Positions 23,661 to 33,520 of a stretch of DNA of 64,000 bases are shown one piece after another. The notes beneath the pieces were generated by a model, which saw only the letters and a list, made by a program, of their open reading frames with translations, did not search any database and was not told the DNA's origin. A program made the position numbers and the translations under genes. Source of the DNA: Sphingomonas sp. (GTDB lineage: Bacteria; Pseudomonadota; Alphaproteobacteria; Sphingomonadales; Sphingomonadaceae); assembly GCF_013816785.1 (NCBI RefSeq), contig NZ_JACDDV010000001.1:1-64000 (forward strand). The letters run 5' to 3'. The first letter of the stretch is position 1. Every line of letters begins with the position of its first letter.

Positions 23661-24479
23661 TTACGACAGGGCTCGAGCCAGCGCGACATAGTCGTCGATG
23701 CTGAGCGTCTCGGCGCGACGCTCCGGGTCAATGCCGAGCGGTTCAAGCTCTTCAAGCGCGCCGGGCATGGCCTTGAGGCTCGACCGCAGCATCTTGCGGC
23801 GCTGCCCGAATGCGGCGGCAGTCAGGCGCTCGATCACAGCTGGATCTACCCCCTCCGGCTGCGGAGCAGGGACGAGGTGGATCACCGCTGAAGCGACCTT
23901 GGGTGGCGGCACGAACGACGAGCGATGGACCAACATGGCGATTTTCGGAACCGCCCGCCATTGGGCCGCGATCGCCAGACGGCCATAATGTTCGCCGCCG
24001 GGTTTGGCGACGATCCGCTCGGCGACCTCGCGCTGGAACATCAGAGTCAGGGACGACCACCATGGCGGCCACGACCCGCCGAGCCAGCGCAGCAATAGGG
24101 CCGTCCCGACGTTATACGGAAGGTTGGCGACGATAGGGGCGCCATCGCCAATCTCGGCGCGCTCGTCGATGTCGAGCGCGTCGCCGGAGATGGTCCGCAA
24201 CCGACCCTTGGCCTCCTGCTCGAGCTCGGCCAGCGCGGGCAGGCACCGCCGATCCCGCTCCACGGCAACGACACGGGCGCCGGTATCGAGCAGGGCGCGG
24301 GTCAACCCGCCCGGGCCAGGACCCACTTCATAAACGGTCTTGCCATCGAGCGGCCCGGGGATCGCGGCAATCCGCGCCAGCAGCTGGCGGTCGAGAATGA
24401 AATTCTGGCCCAGCGCCTTGGTCGCCTGGAGCCCGTGGCGGGCGATGACGTCACGCAGCGGCTCGGCGCCGTCGCTCAT
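23661..24479 (-). CDS. rsmA: 16S rRNA dimethyladenosine transferase RsmA/KsgA
   Basis: ALGQNFILDRQLLARIA, EVGPGPGGLTRALLDTGA, VANLPYNVGTALL. Confidence 0.95.
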   Translation of the reverse strand: MSDGAEPLRDVIARHGLQATKALGQNFILDRQLLARIAAIPGPLDGKTVYEVGPGPGGLTRALLDTGARVVAVERDRRCLPALAELEQEAKGRLRTISGDALDIDERAEIGDGAPIVANLPYNVGTALLLRWLGGSWPPWWSSLTLMFQREVAERIVAKPGGEHYGRLAIAAQWRAVPKIAMLVHRSSFVPPPKVASAVIHLVPAPQPEGVDPAVIERLTAAAFGQRRKMLRSSLKAMPGALEELEPLGIDPERRAETLSIDDYVALARALS

Positions 24480-25480
24480 GGGCAGGCCGACTGGCGGACA
24501 TAGGCGGCATCGGCCGCCATCCGGAGCGCGGCGGCCATGGCATGCGGATCGGCGCGGTCCTGCCCGGCGATGTCGAAAGCGGTGCCATGATCGGGAGAGG
24601 TGCGCACAATCGGCAGCCCGAGCGTGATGTTGACGCCTTCCTCGAAGTGCAGGGTCTTCAACGGGATCAGCGCCTGGTCATGATACATGCACAGCGCCGC
24701 GTCATATTGCCCACGCGCGGCGCCGTGGAACATCGCGTCCGCGGCGTGGGGCCCGGTTACCCGCCACCCCTCGGCGCGTAGCGCCTCGATCGCCGGGATG
24801 ATTATTTCGATTTCCTCACGGCCTAGCGATCCGCCTTCGCCGGCGTGGGGATTGAGCCCGGCGACCGCCAACCGCGGCTCGGCGATTCCAAAATTGCGCT
24901 GAAGACCGCGGAGCGCAGCCCGGCCGCGCGCTTCGATCAGCGCGGCGGTCAGCACATCGGCGACCTGGGCAAGCGGGATGTGGGTCGTGACCGGAACCGT
25001 TCTCAGCGTCGGCCCGGCCAGCATCATCGCGACATTGCCCGGCGAAATTCCGCACCGCTCGGCGACAAATTCCGTCTGTCCCGGGTGTGAAAACCCGATC
25101 GCGTATAATTGCTGTTTGGATACCGGCCCGGTGATCATCGCTCCGACTGACCCCGACCGCGCAAGACCCACCGCGAGCTCCAGCGCGTCGAGTGAACAAT
25201 GCGCGCCAGCGATGCTCGGGTGGCCGGGAATATCAGCTTCGGGCGCCGGAATGGCAAGGATCGGCAGGCCGACATCGAACGCGCTGTCGGCTTCGTCGGG
25301 ATCATCAATCGCGGCGATCGGCCCGTCCCACACCGCAGCCAGACTACGCGGGTCGCCGATAGCGATAAATGGCATCAAGCCGAACCGGTCGCGATTATCC
25401 CAGCACTTGCCGACGACTTCAGGCCCAATCCCGGCGGGGTCGCCGAGAGAGACGGCGAGCGGACGATGCCTTGATGCCAT
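24476..25480 (-). CDS. pdxA: 4-hydroxythreonine-4-phosphate dehydrogenase
   Basis: PLAVSLGDPAGIGPEVVGK, GLNPHAGEGGSLGREE, YHDQALIPLKTL, RTSPDHGTAFDIAG. Confidence 0.95.
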   Translation of the reverse strand: MASRHRPLAVSLGDPAGIGPEVVGKCWDNRDRFGLMPFIAIGDPRSLAAVWDGPIAAIDDPDEADSAFDVGLPILAIPAPEADIPGHPSIAGAHCSLDALELAVGLARSGSVGAMITGPVSKQQLYAIGFSHPGQTEFVAERCGISPGNVAMMLAGPTLRTVPVTTHIPLAQVADVLTAALIEARGRAALRGLQRNFGIAEPRLAVAGLNPHAGEGGSLGREEIEIIIPAIEALRAEGWRVTGPHAADAMFHGAARGQYDAALCMYHDQALIPLKTLHFEEGVNITLGLPIVRTSPDHGTAFDIAGQDRADPHAMAAALRMAADAAYVRQSACP

Positions 25481-25493
25481 TATGGCTTCCGCT

Positions 25494-26870
25494 CTAGCGG
25501 AAGTCGATCACCGCGTCACGGCGCAGATCGCGCAGGTAGCGCCGCGCGCGAAGGTTGACGCGCTCCTCGTTCATCTGCGCGTAAACCTGGTCGAAGGTCG
25601 GCGCGGTCGCGTCCACCTCATCGCGCCCGCACAGCACAAGGACGCGAATGCCCTCGTCGATCGAGCCGAATGGACGAGTCGCCTGGCCAACCTGCATTTG
25701 CAGCATCATTTCTTGCAGAGCAGGCGGGAGGTCACGCATCTTCACCTGATCCGATTCGATCACTTCGCCATGAAGGTCGGCTGCCAGCTTATCGGCCCCG
25801 CCACACCCGCCGATGGTCTGCGCCCCTTGGGCGAACCTCGCGACGATCGGCTGGCCTTGGGCAGCGGTAGTGCCCTTGGGAAGGGTAATCGAAATCTGTT
25901 TCAACGTCAGTAACGCGCTGCGCGGATCGGCAGTGCCAATCTTGCGGACATCCTGAACAGCCATGATCGAATAGCCGCCTGGCAGCCTGATCGGTTGCGA
26001 CACTTGGCCGGGGCGCATCGTTCGGATGATGGTCGCCAGCTGGTCGGGCAGCTGTTCGGGGCGAACCCAGCCCAGGTCGCCGCCAACAGCCGCGGTCGAT
26101 GCTTCGCTATATTGACGGGCATAGCCCACGAACGACCCGCCCTGCTGCAGCGCAGCGAAAATCTTGGCCGCGTTGGTTTCCGCCTGCTGCGCATTGGCGG
26201 TGTTGGCTGGCAGGAAAATCTCGCCGACCCGGAATTCCTCGGTGCCCTTCGAGGCCTCCAGCTTTTTGACGACCGCCTGGACCTCCTCGTCGCCGACGTT
26301 GACCGAGGATTCGATCTTTTTCGACTGGAGGCGGCGCCAGGCGATTTCGCCGGTGATCTGGCGGCGGATCGAGCGGATCGAGGACCCGCGTGACTTGAGG
26401 TAAGACGCCATTTGATCGGGCGTTTGCTTCACGTTGCCGGCGACGCGTGCGACGGTCTTGTCGACGTCGGCGTCCTTGATTTCGATTTCCTCGGACTTGG
26501 CGGCCTGAATCTGCAGCGTCTCGTCTATCAGGTTGCGAAGCACCTGTTGGCGCAGGGCATCGATCTCGTTGGCGGGAATCTGTCCGCCGTTGGCGATCGC
26601 GAGCAAGGCGAGGCGATGGTCGATGTCGGTCTGGGTGATGACCTCGCCATTGACGATGGCGGTGGCCTTGAACACCGATGGCATCGCCGATCCGAACACC
26701 TGCGGATTTTCGGGTAGCTTGAGGGTCGCGGTCGAGTCGACTTGCGGCTCGGCCGTGGGGGGCAAGGAGCCTTGCGCCGCCAACACCGCCGTGGCGGTCA
26801 TCGCAAGACCAATAGCCAACGGGATGTACCGGGCCGGTCGGCCCTTCGCTTCAATCTGCTTCAATACCAC
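25494..26870 (-). CDS. surA: Periplasmic chaperone/peptidyl-prolyl isomerase SurA-like
   Basis: SurA N-domain (ATAIVNGEVITQTDIDHRLALL), parvulin domain (AVGGDLGWVRPEQLP); located between lptD and pdxA. Confidence 0.85.
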   Translation of the reverse strand: MVLKQIEAKGRPARYIPLAIGLAMTATAVLAAQGSLPPTAEPQVDSTATLKLPENPQVFGSAMPSVFKATAIVNGEVITQTDIDHRLALLAIANGGQIPANEIDALRQQVLRNLIDETLQIQAAKSEEIEIKDADVDKTVARVAGNVKQTPDQMASYLKSRGSSIRSIRRQITGEIAWRRLQSKKIESSVNVGDEEVQAVVKKLEASKGTEEFRVGEIFLPANTANAQQAETNAAKIFAALQQGGSFVGYARQYSEASTAAVGGDLGWVRPEQLPDQLATIIRTMRPGQVSQPIRLPGGYSIMAVQDVRKIGTADPRSALLTLKQISITLPKGTTAAQGQPIVARFAQGAQTIGGCGGADKLAADLHGEVIESDQVKMRDLPPALQEMMLQMQVGQATRPFGSIDEGIRVLVLCGRDEVDATAPTFDQVYAQMNEERVNLRARRYLRDLRRDAVIDFR

Positions 26871-26937
26871 CCCGGGAATCCTTTTGTCGCCAACGCTTTG
26901 GGAAAAAAGCCTTTACGCTTGCGGCCTGAACCGCAGC

Positions 26938-29169
26938 TTAGCGGCCAATTCCTTTCAACGCGAAATTGACCGAAAATGTGCTGCCCTTGCGAAACTGCCC
27001 GAGGCGCTCATAGTCGCGCTTCCACGCCACGCCAAGCTCCAGACAGTCATCCTCATAAGTGACGCCCAGACGATGCCGCACTGGGTCGAACCCGTCGGCC
27101 CGGCTCAGCGGATCCTCGGCGGCATCGGTCAGGTCGAGTACAGTCGATCCATACACTGCCCAAAAGCGATGAAATTGCCACCGCCCAGCCAGCCGCAACT
27201 CTTCCTTGTCACGAAGATCTTCGATCGCGGTCGAAATGTCGCGATTGAGGCGAAGGTAGCCAATTTGGGCATAGGTGCGGTCGGTGCCGACGGTCAAATC
27301 GACTTCGCTACGCCGGATCGCCAAATTATCCTTGTCGAGCCGGAAACGGTGCGTGAAGTCGATGAAGCTGCCGAACCGGACCCTGGTGCGGCCGACGACG
27401 TCCGACAGGCGATCGGTCAGGCCGGTACCGTCGGGGAAAATATTCTCGCGCCGGGTCAAGCGATAGCTTTGGCCGATCACGGTCTGGATCGACAGGTTGG
27501 GCCGGTCGACTGCCCATTCGACGCCATAGGTCACGCGCGATCCGTCCTCCCACCGGTCGTAGCCTGGGAAGCGGTTCAAGGCGAACAGGTTGCTGTCTTC
27601 CAGGTCGACCGAGCGCGCATCCTCGTTGGGAATCTTCAGATTTGGCGTCGGCGGCGTCAGCACCAGCTGCACCCGGGGCGTCAGTCGCTGAGTACCGCCC
27701 CACAGCGCGCCGATCAGGGGCCAGCGCGCGTCGGCCGCGAGCGCCCCGATTCCACGAAATTGCCAACCGTCCTCGCCGCGGTAGCTGACGACGCTGGTGC
27801 TTGCCGAATCGTCGGTATGATAAGCATCGGCGCGGCCATAGGCGGTCAGCAACACTTCCTGGCCCCAGTGCGTCACTCGCCGCAAATTCCATTGGGCGCT
27901 CGCAAAGGCCCGCTGCGTGTCCTGTCCGTCCCGGCGTAGAATGGCGAGGCTGTTAGCCTGGAGCTCGATCTTGCCGCCGAGCAGCGGGTCAGCGAGCCGG
28001 AAATGGGCATCGACCGCGGGCAGGGCAATCGGAATGCGCTTTTGCACATCGTCGGTGCGAAGCCCCTGGAACGCCCAGCCGGCGATCGAGACATAGCTGT
28101 CGAGGCTGATCCGTTCGGCGTTGGCAAAGCTGCGCAGGCGGTCGTCGCGGGTGATGTCATAGCGGCGCGTAACGGTGCGATCGGTGGCGACGCGAAAGGC
28201 GCTGGTCACGGTCCACAGCGGATCGAGTTGAAACCGACCATTCCCCTCGAAATAGCCGCGAACGCCCTTGTTCGAATTGGCGGTGAGGTCGTTGAAGTCG
28301 GGATCCTCGATATCGCCGTAGGTTACGAATCCGCCCAGCTGGTAGGCACCGATCGAGGTCAAATGCCGCCACTGCGCCTCGATGGCTGGCGCGGAGTTGG
28401 TGTAGATGTGAGGCGTTACGGTCAGGTCGCGGTTGCGATCGACCCGCCAGTAATAGGGCAGGCTGAGCTCCAGCCCGTTGTTGCTGTCGAGGCGAATGCC
28501 GGGGATCAGCGCACCGGTCGTACCACCCTTCTGCGAACCGTCGCCGACGCTGAAAATCGGCAGCAGCGGCAGGGTCAAGCCGAGGATGTTGAGCCGCCCG
28601 CCGGCAAAGCGAACGCGCCCGGTCGTTTTGTCGTGCACGACACGCGCCGCGGTGATCTTCCAACTGGGGTTTTTGGGACAGCCGGCCGGTGTTGTCACCG
28701 GGCAGGGCGAATAAACGGCGTTGGTCAAATCGGTCTGATTGCCGTTTCGCGTTCCCCGCACCGCGGCGATGCGTCCCCCACTTTCCAACACGATCAGCAG
28801 ATTATCGATCGTCCCGTCCTTGAGCGAATCGGTCAGGTCGACACGGTCGCCGATCAACTTGTCGCCTTCTGGGTTGACCACCATGACATTGCCTTCGGCA
28901 ACGACCTTTCCGCTCTTGCGGTCCCAGCTGACCTTGTCAGCGGCAAGGTAATTGCCGTCACGCGACATCCGTACCTGCCCCAAAGCGGTGACCATATCGG
29001 GCTGGCTGTCATAGATGACCTGGTCGGCGGCGAAGTCGATCTGCGGCTCAGCCCCGGCCGGCGGCGCGACCGCAACGGTGCCGGTCGGCTGCGCCCAAGC
29101 CGGTCCTGCAAACGCCAGACACAGCGGCAACGCCGTCAGGCTCAGGCCAATCGATCCTATTGCCCGCAA
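26938..29169 (-). CDS. lptD: LPS-assembly protein LptD
   Basis: OstA-like N-domain (DQVIYDSQPDMVTALGQVRMSRDGNYLAADKVSWDRKSGKVVAEGNV), C-terminal barrel; signal peptide RAIGSIGLSLTALPLCLAFAGPAWA suggests TTG start at 29169; ORF is open to 29292. Confidence 0.9.
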   Translation of the reverse strand: MRAIGSIGLSLTALPLCLAFAGPAWAQPTGTVAVAPPAGAEPQIDFAADQVIYDSQPDMVTALGQVRMSRDGNYLAADKVSWDRKSGKVVAEGNVMVVNPEGDKLIGDRVDLTDSLKDGTIDNLLIVLESGGRIAAVRGTRNGNQTDLTNAVYSPCPVTTPAGCPKNPSWKITAARVVHDKTTGRVRFAGGRLNILGLTLPLLPIFSVGDGSQKGGTTGALIPGIRLDSNNGLELSLPYYWRVDRNRDLTVTPHIYTNSAPAIEAQWRHLTSIGAYQLGGFVTYGDIEDPDFNDLTANSNKGVRGYFEGNGRFQLDPLWTVTSAFRVATDRTVTRRYDITRDDRLRSFANAERISLDSYVSIAGWAFQGLRTDDVQKRIPIALPAVDAHFRLADPLLGGKIELQANSLAILRRDGQDTQRAFASAQWNLRRVTHWGQEVLLTAYGRADAYHTDDSASTSVVSYRGEDGWQFRGIGALAADARWPLIGALWGGTQRLTPRVQLVLTPPTPNLKIPNEDARSVDLEDSNLFALNRFPGYDRWEDGSRVTYGVEWAVDRPNLSIQTVIGQSYRLTRRENIFPDGTGLTDRLSDVVGRTRVRFGSFIDFTHRFRLDKDNLAIRRSEVDLTVGTDRTYAQIGYLRLNRDISTAIEDLRDKEELRLAGRWQFHRFWAVYGSTVLDLTDAAEDPLSRADGFDPVRHRLGVTYEDDCLELGVAWKRDYERLGQFRKGSTFSVNFALKGIGR

Positions 29170-29323
29170 CGTCCCGCCCGGTTTCAAATGGTTGAGGCCC
29201 CAGCCTATTGCACCTTGACCGGCACGCGGCAATCCGCCTTTGGACCAGCCGCCCCTTTGCCATGACGCGATGCCCGTCCTAAGTGGACGCAACCTTCGCG
29301 CCCACTATCGATTGAGAACTCCC

Positions 29324-30793
29324 ATGCTGATCCGTTTCGCCGACACGCGCCCCGCGGGCGACTTCGCCCTGGTGCTTCCCGCCGCCGGATCGAAACAACC
29401 CGGGCTCGACAGCTTGGGAACGAGCAAGGCTGCGGTCGAGGCAACGTTGAAGCGCAGCCGCTTCGAAGGCGAATCCGGCGCAACGGTCGAACATTTTGTC
29501 GAAAGCGATTCCGGTCGCCGTTTGCTGGTGGTCGGAACGGGTGCCGACACCAGCGCATCCGATGCGGCCGAAAAACTCGGCGGCACGGCCGTGGCGAAGT
29601 TGCAAACATCGGGCGAGAGCCACGCGGTGATCGACCTCACTGGCCTCAACTATGACGCCGACGCCGCCGCTCGAGTGGCGCTCGGCGCGGCGTTGCGCAG
29701 TTGGCGCTTCGACCGCTATCGCACGCGCCTCAAGGACAAGCAGAAGCCAACGCTGATCGAAATTACCGTCGTCGGCGGCAAGGCCGGGGCGGAAGAGCGC
29801 TACGCCAGCCGTTACGCTGCGATCGTCTCCGGCGTCACGCTCACCCGTGAACTGGTGACCGAGCCGGCCAACATCATTTACCCTGAGAGTTTCGTCGCCC
29901 GGGTCCGTGAGGAGGTCAAGGACAGCGGACTTGAACTCGAGGTGCTAGGGCTCGAGGAGATGACGAAGCTCGGCATGGGCGCGCTGCTTGGGGTGTCGCA
30001 GGGTTCGGTCCGCAAACCGCAGTTGCTGGTCCTCAAATGGAGCGGCGGCAAGGCAGGCGACACGCCGACCGTGTTCATCGGCAAGGGCGTCACCTTCGAC
30101 ACCGGCGGCATCTCGATCAAACCGGCACAAAATATGGAATCGATGAAGTGGGACATGGGCGGTGCCGGCGCGGTCGCCGGCGCGCTGCTTGCGCTCGCCG
30201 GCAGGAAGGCCAAGGCCAATGTCATCGGCGTGTGCGGGCTGGTCGAAAACATGCCGGACGGCAATGCCCAGCGTCCGGGAGACGTGGTCACCACCATGTC
30301 AGGCCAGACGGTCGAGGTAATCAATACCGATGCGGAGGGGCGGCTGGTGCTGTGCGATGCGATCACCTGGGCGCAAAAAGCATATAAGCCCAAGGTTATC
30401 GTCGATCTCGCCACGCTGACCGGAGCGATGGTGATCGCCCTTGGCCATGAGATGGCCGGCATTTTTTCCAACGACGAGTCGCTCGCCAAAAACCTGATCA
30501 GGGCGGCCAATGCCAGCGGCGACCTGTTGTGGCGCCAGCCCCTGGGCGAGGCCTACGACCGACTGATCGATTCACCGATCGCCGACATGAAGAACGTTGG
30601 CCCGCGCGAGGCCGGATCGATTACGGCGGCGCAGTTCATCAAGCGGTTTGTGGATGACGGCGTCGCCTGGGCCCACCTCGACATCGCCGGCATGGCCTGG
30701 TCGGACAAGGCGAGCGCGACCTGCGATAAGGGCGCGACCGGGTTCGGGGTGCGCCTGCTCGACCAATATATCGCCGACTCAGTCGAAGGCTGA
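29324..30793 (+). CDS. pepA: Leucyl aminopeptidase (M17)
   Basis: VTFDTGGISIKPAQNMESMKWDMGGA, NTDAEGRLVLCDAI; N-terminus MLIRFADTRPAGDF. Confidence 0.93.
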   Translation: MLIRFADTRPAGDFALVLPAAGSKQPGLDSLGTSKAAVEATLKRSRFEGESGATVEHFVESDSGRRLLVVGTGADTSASDAAEKLGGTAVAKLQTSGESHAVIDLTGLNYDADAAARVALGAALRSWRFDRYRTRLKDKQKPTLIEITVVGGKAGAEERYASRYAAIVSGVTLTRELVTEPANIIYPESFVARVREEVKDSGLELEVLGLEEMTKLGMGALLGVSQGSVRKPQLLVLKWSGGKAGDTPTVFIGKGVTFDTGGISIKPAQNMESMKWDMGGAGAVAGALLALAGRKAKANVIGVCGLVENMPDGNAQRPGDVVTTMSGQTVEVINTDAEGRLVLCDAITWAQKAYKPKVIVDLATLTGAMVIALGHEMAGIFSNDESLAKNLIRAANASGDLLWRQPLGEAYDRLIDSPIADMKNVGPREAGSITAAQFIKRFVDDGVAWAHLDIAGMAWSDKASATCDKGATGFGVRLLDQYIADSVEG

Positions 30794-30806
30794 TCGAGCG
30801 GAGCCG

Positions 30807-31244
30807 GTGCGGGTTGATTTCTACCAGCTCGGCGCCGCGCCGCCCGAGGGCATCATCGCCACGCTCGCCGGCAAGCTGCTCGAAGATGGCCAACGCCTGC
30901 TGATCGTCGCCGCCGACGATGCGCTCCTCGCCCGGCTCGACCGAATGCTGTGGGATCAGGGCGCGGCGAGCTTCCTTCCGCATGGCCTCGCGGGCGGGGC
31001 TGACGACGCGGCACAGCCGGTGTTGCTGTCGACCGGCACCGACGCGCCGAACCTCGCGCGCAACATGCTTATCGCCGATGGCGAATGGCGCGACGCGGCG
31101 CTGGGGTATGACCGCGCCTTTTTCCTGTTCGATGATCCCACGCTAGAAGCGGCCAGGCTGGCGTGGAAATTGCTGTCGGGCCGCGAAGGAGTCGAGCGCA
31201 ACTACTGGGCACTAGACGCCGGGCGCTGGACGAAAAAAGCCTGA
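30807..31244 (+). CDS. holC: DNA polymerase III chi subunit
   Basis: VRVDFYQLGAAPPEGIIATLAGKLLEDGQRLLIV... LWDQGAASFLPHG...; immediately after pepA. Confidence 0.88.
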   Translation: MRVDFYQLGAAPPEGIIATLAGKLLEDGQRLLIVAADDALLARLDRMLWDQGAASFLPHGLAGGADDAAQPVLLSTGTDAPNLARNMLIADGEWRDAALGYDRAFFLFDDPTLEAARLAWKLLSGREGVERNYWALDAGRWTKKA

Positions 31245-31315
31245 GCCTTGCCCTTCCCACCCGCTCCGGCTAGGGGCGCGGCCAATCCCGATCCCACCCA
31301 AATTTGGAGCGTCTC

Positions 31316-31738
31316 ATGGAGGTCACCCGCACCTTTTCGATCATCAAGCCCGACGCCACCCGCCGCAACCTGACCGGCGCGGTCACCCGCATGCTCGAGG
31401 AAGCCGGCCTCCGCGTTGTCGCCTCGAAGCGCATTCATATGAGCCAGGACCAGGCGGAGGGCTTCTACGCCGTCCACCGCGAGCGTCCTTTCTTCAACGA
31501 CCTCGTCAGCTTCATGATCTCGGGCCCGGTGGTGGTGCAGGTCCTGGAAGGCGAAGACGCGGTCAAGCGCAACCGCGACATCATGGGTGCGACCAACCCC
31601 GACAATGCCGAACCCGGCACGATCCGCAAGGAACTGGCCGAATCGATCGAGGCCAATTCGGTCCACGGCTCCGACAGCGATGAGAATGCGGCGACCGAGA
31701 TTGCTTACTTCTTCAAGGAAGAAGAGATCGTCGGCTGA
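31316..31738 (+). CDS. ndk: Nucleoside diphosphate kinase
   Basis: [42 protein letters not shown]. Confidence 0.96.
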   Translation: MEVTRTFSIIKPDATRRNLTGAVTRMLEEAGLRVVASKRIHMSQDQAEGFYAVHRERPFFNDLVSFMISGPVVVQVLEGEDAVKRNRDIMGATNPDNAEPGTIRKELAESIEANSVHGSDSDENAATEIAYFFKEEEIVG

Positions 31739-31744
31739 GCGCGA

Positions 31745-31772
31745 GCTGCTCGCCGCCAAAGGATCGAGCAGC
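31745..31772. terminator. Hairpin after ndk (GCTGCTCG-12 nt-CGAGCAGC)
   Basis: Perfect 8-bp inverted repeat just after the ndk stop; no T-run, so weak as an intrinsic terminator. Confidence 0.35.
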
Positions 31773-31858
31773 ATTGGAATATTGCGGCTGCTCCGCGCGA
31801 GACGTTGCCGCTTATGCTTGGACTTGCAGCGAGCTTCCCCTGCTGTCTGTGAGATAAC

Positions 31859-32290
31859 TTAACAGAAGAGCATGCTCCAGCCGGCCCCGGTGCAGCGGTA
31901 GCCAGCGGCTTTCATTTTGGCGCTAAGCGCTTCGTAGCGCGCCTTGGCTTCTGGAAGGCCCTTGCGGCGGGGCGGCCCAACCTCATGCGACAACTTCCCC
32001 CCGGCACCCATTGAGAAATTACCCCCGCCCGAACTTTTGGCGGCGACGAGGTAGAGTTGCGCCGCATATTTCCAATTGAGCGGGACACCACGGCCATATT
32101 CGTAGCGGATGCCAAGCGCGAGCTGTGCCTGCTTATCCTGATAGCGAATCGCCTGCTTCGCGAGCAACTGGAGCTGCGGATCGGCAGCGCCTGGCTGCGA
32201 CGGGATGCCTGGTAGCGCGGAAGAAACGCAGGCATTCAGGCTGAGAGCCGCAGCGGCGATCAGGAGCGCCGCCGGCAATGAACTTCGCAT
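31859..32290 (-). CDS. Hypothetical lipoprotein with Sel1-like segment
   Basis: Lipobox SLNAC; KQAQLALGIRYEYGRGVPLNWKYAAQLYLVAA. Confidence 0.65.
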   Translation of the reverse strand: MRSSLPAALLIAAAALSLNACVSSALPGIPSQPGAADPQLQLLAKQAIRYQDKQAQLALGIRYEYGRGVPLNWKYAAQLYLVAAKSSGGGNFSMGAGGKLSHEVGPPRRKGLPEAKARYEALSAKMKAAGYRCTGAGWSMLFC

Positions 32291-32531
32291 CTAAATATTC
32301 TCCCCTGTTGTGTTTCGTCGGTCGAATTGCCGCCGCTGCCCGCCGGTCATGCGGGCCGATCTGATCGCATCGGACCAGAAGCGCATCCTCCGATGCCTAA
32401 TCCGGTGCAGGAGTGCCGGCTGTCAGATTCCAACGGCAGATCCGCCCATCGGCGAAACCAGCGTAGCGTTCTGATCCTAGGTGCGATGATACTCCGGGCG
32501 ACAGGTCGGCCAACGCATTGACCCTCCACAT

Positions 32532-32555
32532 GCCCGTTTTGGGTCGAAAGCGGAC
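32532..32555. repeat. Imperfect palindrome GTCCGCTTT-cgaccc-AAAACGGGC (possible dispersed repeat remnant)
   Basis: 7 of 9 arm positions complementary; lies directly after the purN stop in a non-coding gap. Confidence 0.4.
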
Positions 32556-32557
32556 CT

Positions 32558-33520
32558 TTAGAACTCGTCCGCAGCCCTCATCAATCTCGTCAGCCGCGCT
32601 GGTGCAAGCAGCCGCCAACTCCGCTCGAGCCACTCCGCGACATGGTCCCAATCGACCTGCCGGCCGTCGAGCCGCAGCGCGATCCAGCCTGACGCGCCGT
32701 AATAGGCGGGGCGATAGTATAGGTCGGGCTTGGCCTCGATCAGCGCCGCCATTTCGTCGGGGCCGCTGGTCTTGACCAACAGGGCGATCGGCGCCTCGCC
32801 ATGATGGCGGATTGAGACATAGGCGAAGAATTTGCCCGAGGTTTCACTGCCCACCCTCCATCCTGGCGAACCGTGCGAGGTCTTGGCATGGGTCTCGGGC
32901 AGCTTCAGCGTCAGTTCCCCAACCTTGGCCACGATCCAGTCGGGATCAGTTTCGCGGGACGCGAACTCGGCGAGGACTCGCGGATAGAGCTGATGCTCGG
33001 CGATCAGGACGCGTTCGGCTAGCGTCTCCGCCGTGTCGCCCGGTATCAGCGCCACTTCGACCTGTCCGAGCGCCGGGCCATCGTCCAGAGCCGTCGTGAC
33101 GAGATGGACGGTTGCGCCGGTGACGTCCTCGCCCGCCGCCAGCACCGCGTCATGCGCCTTCAGGCCCTTGTGCTTGGGCAGGAGCGAAGGGTGGATGTTG
33201 ACGATCTGCCCCTGCCAGTTGGCAACGAATGTGTCGGGGAGGATGCGCATGAAGCCCGCGAGCGCGATCACATCGATATCGGTCTCGCGGAGTGTCTTTT
33301 CCAATACATGCCAATAGGATGCGCCGAGCTTCTTCGCGTCCAGTCTGGACACCGAAACCCCCTCCGCTTGGGCGAGTGCGAGGCCCGACGCGTCGTCTTT
33401 GTCGCCGGTCACCAGCGCGACCTCATAGGGGCAATCGTCGGCGCGAGCGGCGTAGATCAGCGCGGCCATATTCGACCCGCGCCCGGAAATCAGGATGGCG
33501 ATGCGTTTGCGCTCAGCCAC
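32558..33520 (-). CDS. purN: Phosphoribosylglycinamide formyltransferase with C-terminal MmcQ/YjbR-like domain
   Basis: PurN motifs ([62 protein letters not shown]) followed in frame by [56 protein letters not shown]...[17 protein letters not shown]. Confidence 0.9.
   Translation of the reverse strand: MAERKRIAILISGRGSNMAALIYAARADDCPYEVALVTGDKDDASGLALAQAEGVSVSRLDAKKLGASYWHVLEKTLRETDIDVIALAGFMRILPDTFVANWQGQIVNIHPSLLPKHKGLKAHDAVLAAGEDVTGATVHLVTTALDDGPALGQVEVALIPGDTAETLAERVLIAEHQLYPRVLAEFASRETDPDWIVAKVGELTLKLPETHAKTSHGSPGWRVGSETSGKFFAYVSIRHHGEAPIALLVKTSGPDEMAALIEAKPDLYYRPAYYGASGWIALRLDGRQVDWDHVAEWLERSWRLLAPARLTRLMRAADEF

Noticed and set aside
28003-29265. 420-aa + strand ORF opposite lptD
   Set aside because: Shadow ORF of a GC-rich coding strand; composition (Arg/Gly/Val/Asp-rich) has no recognisable motif and lptD fully explains the region
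32327-32529. Small ORFs in the purN-lipoprotein intergenic gap
   Set aside because: 60-64 aa, no RBS or recognisable motif; region is better treated as non-coding
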